Positions 58,849 through 64,000 of a stretch of DNA of 64,000 nucleotides are shown here, piece by piece (the stretch's first letter is position 1; every line of letters begins with the position of its first letter). This stretch comes from Pardosa pseudoannulata. Lineage: Eukaryota > Arthropoda > Arachnida > Araneae > Lycosidae. A model generated the notes under the pieces. That model searched no databases, was not told the origin of the DNA, and saw nothing but the letters and a program-made list of their open reading frames with translations. The stretch is taken from the NCBI GenBank assembly GCA_032207245.1, contig CM063499.1, positions 75,183,978-75,247,977 on the forward strand, read 5' to 3'. The translations under genes were made by a program, and so were the position numbers.

Positions 58849-60768
58849 CCCTTTGTATCTCAGTATTGACAATTTGAAGAATATTTCCTCGAATGTTAAA
58901 ATGCATGATTGCAAGTATACAAAAAAAATTTAAAAGTTTATAGCATAAAAAATAATTTAGTGCAAAAAAGTTAGCATTGCCATTTATTGGGGATTCTAAG
59001 AACTCATCGTAATTTCACAGGGGTTTGCCCTCGTGTTACAAAAGAGTAGACTGTAGTGCCCCAAACCAAACCTAATTTCACAGGGGTGTTTGTGCTTTAG
59101 GGAAATTTTGGAATTCTGAGGATTTTGCTATTACCTTCTCCAGGGTTCCCACGGTCCTTAAAAGTCCTTAAGAACTCCTTAATTTTAGCTTTCATTTTTA
59201 AGGGCCCTTAAAACTACTTAATTTTTTGTCAAAGGTCCTTAAAAAAGGTAAAAAATAAGGAGTTTTTACTCCTTAATTTTTAAATTGGAACGCGATCAAT
59301 TTCTCCATTGATGAGATCAACCGTCATCATGTGATTTCCTATTATTTTTCTGATTTGACAGTTTTTTTTCTTAGTTACTTATTTGACAAATAATCTTTTG
59401 TGTACTTAAAAGGATTAAAGTATAAAGTCAGCTGCCCTTTCCTAGTAGCTAACAGTCATGCAGATTTTAATTAAATGAAGCATGCAAGATGGGTGTTTGT
59501 AGATATTTCACTTACTTATGGAATTTAATTTTCCTTGCATTCCATGTAATAGAAAAATCTAAAACTTTCTTCTTTCCCAGGCAATGTTGGGTATAATCAG
59601 CTAGTACATACATATATATGTATATATAAATGAATAAAATGACTATATATATATATATGTCATTATTAAACTCTCAGGAAGTACTGTTTATAATATTGTT
59701 TTTATTCGCAATTTATTTTTAGCTTGATCATTCAAACTGTAGATGTACATTTTTCTAAATTAGTTTTTGTCAAATAGATGTATCTTATATTAATTTTTAG
59801 GCATTTTTAAAACTTAATTCTGAAATATTGTAGGGCATTTATTGAACGTGCCTTGTCTGGTTCATAATCATTAAAATATGTTCCTCAGGAAATAGGGTTA
59901 TGCCTTTATGTTGTATATTTCAAGTAGGTCCTTATAAAAAGTTACTTTGGTCCTTAGAAAGTCCTTAAAAAGTCCTTAATTTTTGTTCTGGAAAAAGAGC
60001 GGGAACCCTGATTTCTAGATTTCTGGAGAAATAAATTTATAAATTGCTTCTTTCCAATTATTTTAAAGAAGGATGCAGTACTTCCTCTTTGACCCTTCAG
60101 TAGTCTTGCAACTGGTGTAAATTGGTTTGCTAGACCTTGAATCTTAAAATAAGTTAAAATATGTTGAGTTACTTCGGCAACACACTGCATGTAGGTACAG
60201 AAAAATTGAGGATATTTATGATTTGATGGGTCGAAATGCTTAAGCATGAAGGTGAACTTGTAAGGCCATGCAACAACACTTAAAAGATTAAAATTGTCCT
60301 TTACAATTTTCATGAAACATGGATGAAAATACAAGCAATGCTTGTAAACATTCAACATTTATTAACAAAAAAATTAAATACTTGTCTTCAATAAAAAAAG
60401 TAATTATGATAATTTAAGTTAATCTGATTTTATTTAATTATTTTCGTAGTAAAATTTAGTTCTTTTAAACATGTTCACTACACTTTCATATCTTTAAAGC
60501 ACTTTTATTGTTTTATTATTGTCATAGAAGTGATCTAGTTTTCTTCCCCCTCCATCTTTTCGTTAATACATGTTTTTTCATACAAATTTCCTCTTGATAT
60601 CTTAGATCGTAAAATTTCTACGGACTTTTTTTTGGCAACACAAACACCCCTAATTACAGTGTTATAGGAAAGCAACAATCAATGAAGCTATGTAATAGAG
60701 CTGTCTAAGAAAATGGTAATGACTTTTTTTATGTATGTTACCTATCTGCAATACTGTGGTACAAAGGG
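58849..60768. mobile_element. TTAA-flanked piggyBac-like element with nested insertions
   Basis: Ends CCCTTTGTATCTCAGTATTG and CAATACTGTGGTACAAAGGG are inverted with few mismatches; TTAA at 58845-58848 and 60769-60772. 1,920 bp, of which 870 bp is a nested CAGGGTTCCCAC element (59141-60010), plus a SINE tail at 59024-59072. The 134-codon minus-strand frame at 59954-60358 lies partly in this element; I recognise no domain in it. Confidence 0.75.
59141..60010. mobile_element. CAGGGTTCCCAC inverted-repeat element, copy 3
   Basis: Ends CAGGGTTCCCAC and CGGGAACCCTG (one change). Collinear with 10650-11726, including the CCTTAAAAGTCCTTAAGAAC start, CAATGTTGGGTATAATCAGC and GTCTGGTTCATAATC blocks. 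An expanded (TA)n lies near 59615-59660. Confidence 0.75.
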
Positions 60769-60924
60769 TTAAAGAAAAAAGTTTAACATTTGTTTTATTT
60801 TAACAAGAAAAGGTTTTTCAAAGAAAGTTTTTTATTTTGTGTCATATATTTGAACTGAAAAATTTTGTGAGTGATTTAAAATTTTAGTTTTAATATTTAT
60901 TTACTTTTAAAAATTATATATATG

Positions 60925-61258
60925 ACATGTCATGATCCAGAGTTAAGGTGAATGGAAAACAGTCTTCTTGATAATAATAATTTTATTAAACCATTGTTCC
61001 TTCTAAAAGCAAAACCTGTGCCGTTTTCATTTTTTCTTCGGAGACATGCGAAGAGTGTTGTTGACAGCTCCATCTCCACACGCTCACCGTAACTTATCTG
61101 TTTGCAAGCTCATCAAATTCTTTCAAAATGCTTCTGACTTGATTATCCTAAAAGCTTACGCAAGCATGGGTCTTTTTCATTTATGTTATTATTATAAAAG
61201 AGTTCCCTTTTTAAAATCGTTTTTAACTCACGAAATTTCCAACTACTTTTTTAGACCT

Positions 61259-61337
<79 letters not shown>
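60925..61337. repeat. Unclassified repeat bounded by (TA)n, copy 2
   Basis: CATGATCCAGAGTTAAGGTG to TTTTTAGACCTGACA then (TA)n, as at 24347-25252 but without the LTR insertion. The tail is a pure TA run of about 76 bp (61262-61337). The 108-codon frame across it is an artefact of the TA repeat (a YI run). Confidence 0.65.
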
Positions 61338-61341
<4 letters not shown>

Positions 61342-61444
61342 CCATCCCTTGCATTTTATTTGCTTCCAATAAAAAGTATCATCTTCATACATTCTGATAC
61401 TAAGTACCCATATATAATACAAGGTTTTCTTTAAGCATTTTTAA

Positions 61445-61643
61445 CCCTTTGGCTATCCCCATGTGAGAGAATAATTATGTGATGTCCATTAGATATAAAC
61501 CTTTAAATTTCATATGTCTAATTGAAAATTATAACTTAATTTAAAACACTTTTAAAATTAATTTCTGCTTAAAGTATAGTTCATCGTATATCACATGTGA
61601 TATGCAATTTGTATATCGTGTGATGTGCTGGACAGGCAAAGCG
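61445..61643. mobile_element. piggyBac-like MITE flanked by TTAA
   Basis: 199 bp; ends CCCTTTGGCTATCC and GGACAGGCAAAGCG are inverted with mismatches. TTAA at 61441-61444 and 61644-61647. It contains the perfect palindrome ATATCACATGTGATAT. Confidence 0.75.
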
Positions 61644-61649
61644 TTAACT

Positions 61650-62640
61650 ATTATGTTTTTCTTATTATATTTCAGATATATTTTCTGCTTTGAATTTTCA
61701 GCTTATGTTACAAATTTGTTTAGGAGGTCATAAAGTGTAAAAATATCTTTTTGTTTTCATCCAAATTTCAAAATATTTGTATTTTTAGTATTGAAATTTG
61801 TCAAATTGTTAAGTCAGATAAACTGGTGAATCAACTTATACTTATTTTAAAAGTATTATAAACATTTTGAATGCTTTCTAACATTTAACTTATATTTATG
61901 TAATATTTCAGTGAAAATAAGTAATTTTCTTTAATTGAAACTATCCAAACTATGTATATTAAAAAATTGCTAAGATTTATATATATTGAAAGTTTCGAGA
62001 GATTTCCAAGGCATAAAAGTGTAATATTTTTCACCCAAGTTTTTTCAAAAATATTGAATTTTCCCTTTATGTGAGAAGTAAACAATAGGAATGTATGGAA
62101 TACGAAGGAAAACTATTTTTTGTAGCATATATATAAAGGAGGATGAATATATAGATGTAAAAATTGTCAGATCTTTGCTCAGAAATGCATTTAAAGAAGT
62201 TAACCACTTAAATATAGCGAAGGTGTGTAAAAGCAGTCCATGATAAGAATCTGTATACATTAAAAATTATTGCTTGTTAATATTTTTAAATTTTATTTGT
62301 TTTGAAATGATGTGACTGTAAGTAGAAATGTGTTACAATATTTAATTTCTGTGTGAACAAAACAATATTAAAACTTTTTTTTTTGAATATGTTTGTATTG
62401 GTGTCGTCATTATTTACTATATTTTGGCATAGTATAAATCACCCAGATTAATATATATAATACAAAAGGTCATTTATAGTTCAGGAGGAGGATTTTGATA
62501 ATTTTTTATTAAAAAAAATTTCTTATGCCTATTTGCTTCTAACAAATAGCTTTTTTACTTTCTTCTAAACTTAGTGTATGTATTGTAATTGTTCTATTCT
62601 CTAAATGAATAGTCTTTAGGAGAGCTTTTTGTACAGTTTA
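61650..62640. other. Intergenic, nothing recognised
   Basis: A+T-rich. Minus-strand frames at 61885-62085 and 62045-62260 are low-complexity and overlap each other; not supported as genes. Confidence 0.55.
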
Positions 62641-62652
62641 TTCATATACTGA

Positions 62653-62655
<3 letters not shown>

Positions 62656-62692
<37 letters not shown>
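62656..62692 (+). repeat. (AC)n(AT)n microsatellite
   Basis: CA repeats ending in ATATATA, abutting the TACCGGGTGGCCATAATTAA edge of the next element. Confidence 0.95.
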
Positions 62693-63130
62693 CCGGGTGG
62701 CCATAATTAAACTGACAGTGCTCACAGTGTTCTGTAGCGCGATCTATTTGCGAGACTGACGCCACATTTTGTAGGAAGATTAAACAAGACGGGGGACGAA
62801 TGATTCCGCGAAAAAACAAATTAGTTCCAAATGTCATCGCTAGGGGAATATTTGGCGCTGTGTACTAGAAAATAGAGTTAACAAATGCAAATCGGTACGG
62901 AAATTAATTTCTTAACCTTGCCAATGGATGTAACGTGGAATTTGAATAAAGAACTTCTTCTGCTCAGCGTACGTGATATTGCAGATCACGAGACTTTATC
63001 GGCGTTTATGTAGATTTTACGCTTTTAAGTGTTGCCATATTGCACTTGAACTGAATCAGAAAATGTACATAATAAAAGGTAATTTTATTCCGTATTAATT
63101 TGCATTTGTTAACACTCTATTTTCTATAGT
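62691..63130. mobile_element. Possible DNA transposon edge with internal long inverted repeat
   Basis: TACCGGGTGGCCATAATTAA resembles the TA-bounded end of a mariner-type element. Inside, an approximately 45-bp sequence at 62868-62912 (AGAAAATAGAGTTAACAAAT...) recurs inverted at 63083-63126. The segment is richer in G+C than its surroundings. No intact frame. Confidence 0.45.
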
Positions 63131-63619
63131 TTCTATTTTCTATATACTAGAAGTGTATGAAATAAAAAAGCAAGAACCTAAAATTATCCAAGGAAAAAAA
63201 GATTGACATACATTATCGAATGTAGTGAGCGTTTTGTAGAATACTATTGTTATTTGTCCTTTAACCTTAATTTGTATTCTTTTTTCTCATTTGATAAAAA
63301 AAAAAAAAAAAAAATAGAATAAAGCGATCCTGATAGCTGTTCCCCAGCTGTTAATTTGAAATATACCTAGATGTTTCACTCGTAGTTTAAATAATTTCTT
63401 TGTGTTTTTGTAAGAGAATGTGTACATTTAGGATATTTTAAATCGATATTTCGTTGGATGTTGTTACTTTTTGTTTTGGAGCACCCATCGTCAGAAAAAT
63501 TGGTATTCCTACAGGGTGCATTTCCCGCCGATACCGGATTACCGATGTTTGACTCTTAAAAATGAACTTTTATAAATGTTTATTTCAATATTGTGAAGCT
63601 AGAAGTAGTTATTGAAATC

Positions 63620-63780
63620 TCAATTCCCTTTAATTATAATAGAAAAACTTATTTATCCTACTTCCTATCATTACGTACTCAAACGGAAATTCTCTAGATA
63701 TAGTACTCAGTTCTCTTTAATTATAAATTGGAAAACCTATTAATCTTATTTTTATCATTACTCCCTCAAAAGGGAATTTC
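63620..63780. repeat. Diverged tandem duplication, unit about 88 bp
   Basis: CCCTTTAATTATAATAGAAA...ACTCAAACGGAAATTC is followed by CTCTTTAATTATAAATTGGA...CCTCAAAAGGGAATTTC. It directly borders the LINE 3' end. Confidence 0.6.
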
Positions 63781-64000
63781 TTCTTCTTCTAAAGCACTAC
63801 AGCCTGTTACAGGCCAAAGCTGCCCAAGCAGTTTTTTCATCCGTTCCTATCTGCTGCAAGACTCCTCCAGTTCCCTTTTGACAGTAATTAAGTCCCTCTC
63901 TACTGAGTCAAGCCACCTGATTGGTGGTCTTCCTCGTTTCCTCTACCCCATGGGATTAGTGAAAGCGAGCTGTTTTACTCGGTTTATGTCATCGAGTCGG
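63778..64000 (-). pseudogene. LINE 3' end, second copy (cut by window edge)
   Basis: Nearly the same as 50828-51050: minus strand encodes the GRPPIRWLDSVERDL-type C-terminus and ends in a (GAA)n tail (TTCTTCTTCT on +). It has small indels relative to the first copy. The rest of the element is beyond 64000. Confidence 0.8.

Noticed and set aside
59954..60358. 134-codon minus-strand open frame
   Set aside because: It crosses the end of a nested transposon (60010) and shows no domain I know. Possibly a chance frame or remnant transposon coding; not enough to call a gene.
61046..61372. 108-codon open frame with a long Tyr-Ile run
   Set aside because: The run is the translation of a (TA)n microsatellite; the rest lies in a dispersed repeat.

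Overview
The window is eukaryotic nuclear DNA: very A+T-rich and dense with introns and transposons. It carries one protein-coding gene that I can support, the 3' two-thirds of a class V (dilute-type) unconventional myosin on the + strand. The motor domain lies off the left edge. I rebuilt 24 coding exons between 124 and 45545. Every intron is GT-AG and every phase fits, giving one reading frame of 1,124 residues that ends in TAG. The encoded parts, in order, are the end of the motor/converter, six IQ motifs (the calmodulin-binding lever arm), an interrupted coiled coil, and the globular cargo-binding tail with its DIL domain. The tail wording and a Nephila-type LINE C-terminus suggest an arthropod, perhaps a chelicerate such as a spider. 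That species call is an inference of moderate strength only.

Layout: 1-45545 is the myosin gene. Its introns hold nearly all the sequence and are loaded with transposon debris: TA-flanked Tigger/pogo and mariner-like elements with transposase remnants, hAT-like elements, a Helitron-like family in four copies, piggyBac-like MITEs flanked by TTAA, tRNA-derived SINEs (one region is a tandem SINE array), a probable solo LTR, and several unclassified repeats with inverted ends. From 45546 to about 50290 the sequence is A+T-rich, without recognisable repeats, and is probably a long 3' UTR followed by flank. From about 50290 to 64000 I see no host gene. That stretch holds a frameshifted LINE reverse-transcriptase pseudogene (minus strand), the 3' end of a second LINE copy at the right edge, a hAT, SINEs, and a cluster of four TTAA-flanked elements, two of them with other repeats inserted in them.

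How it works together: the myosin is a processive actin motor that carries vesicles and organelles. Light chains bind the IQ repeats, the coiled coil dimerises the heavy chains, and the tail binds cargo adaptors and can fold back on the motor. A 42-nt exon flanked by phase-1 introns sits between the coiled coil and the tail and looks like an optional cassette. I found no CRISPR, operon or new multi-gene system. The most interesting material is the structure of the repeats, including nested insertions that can be dated relative to one another, and repeats lying very close to splice sites.
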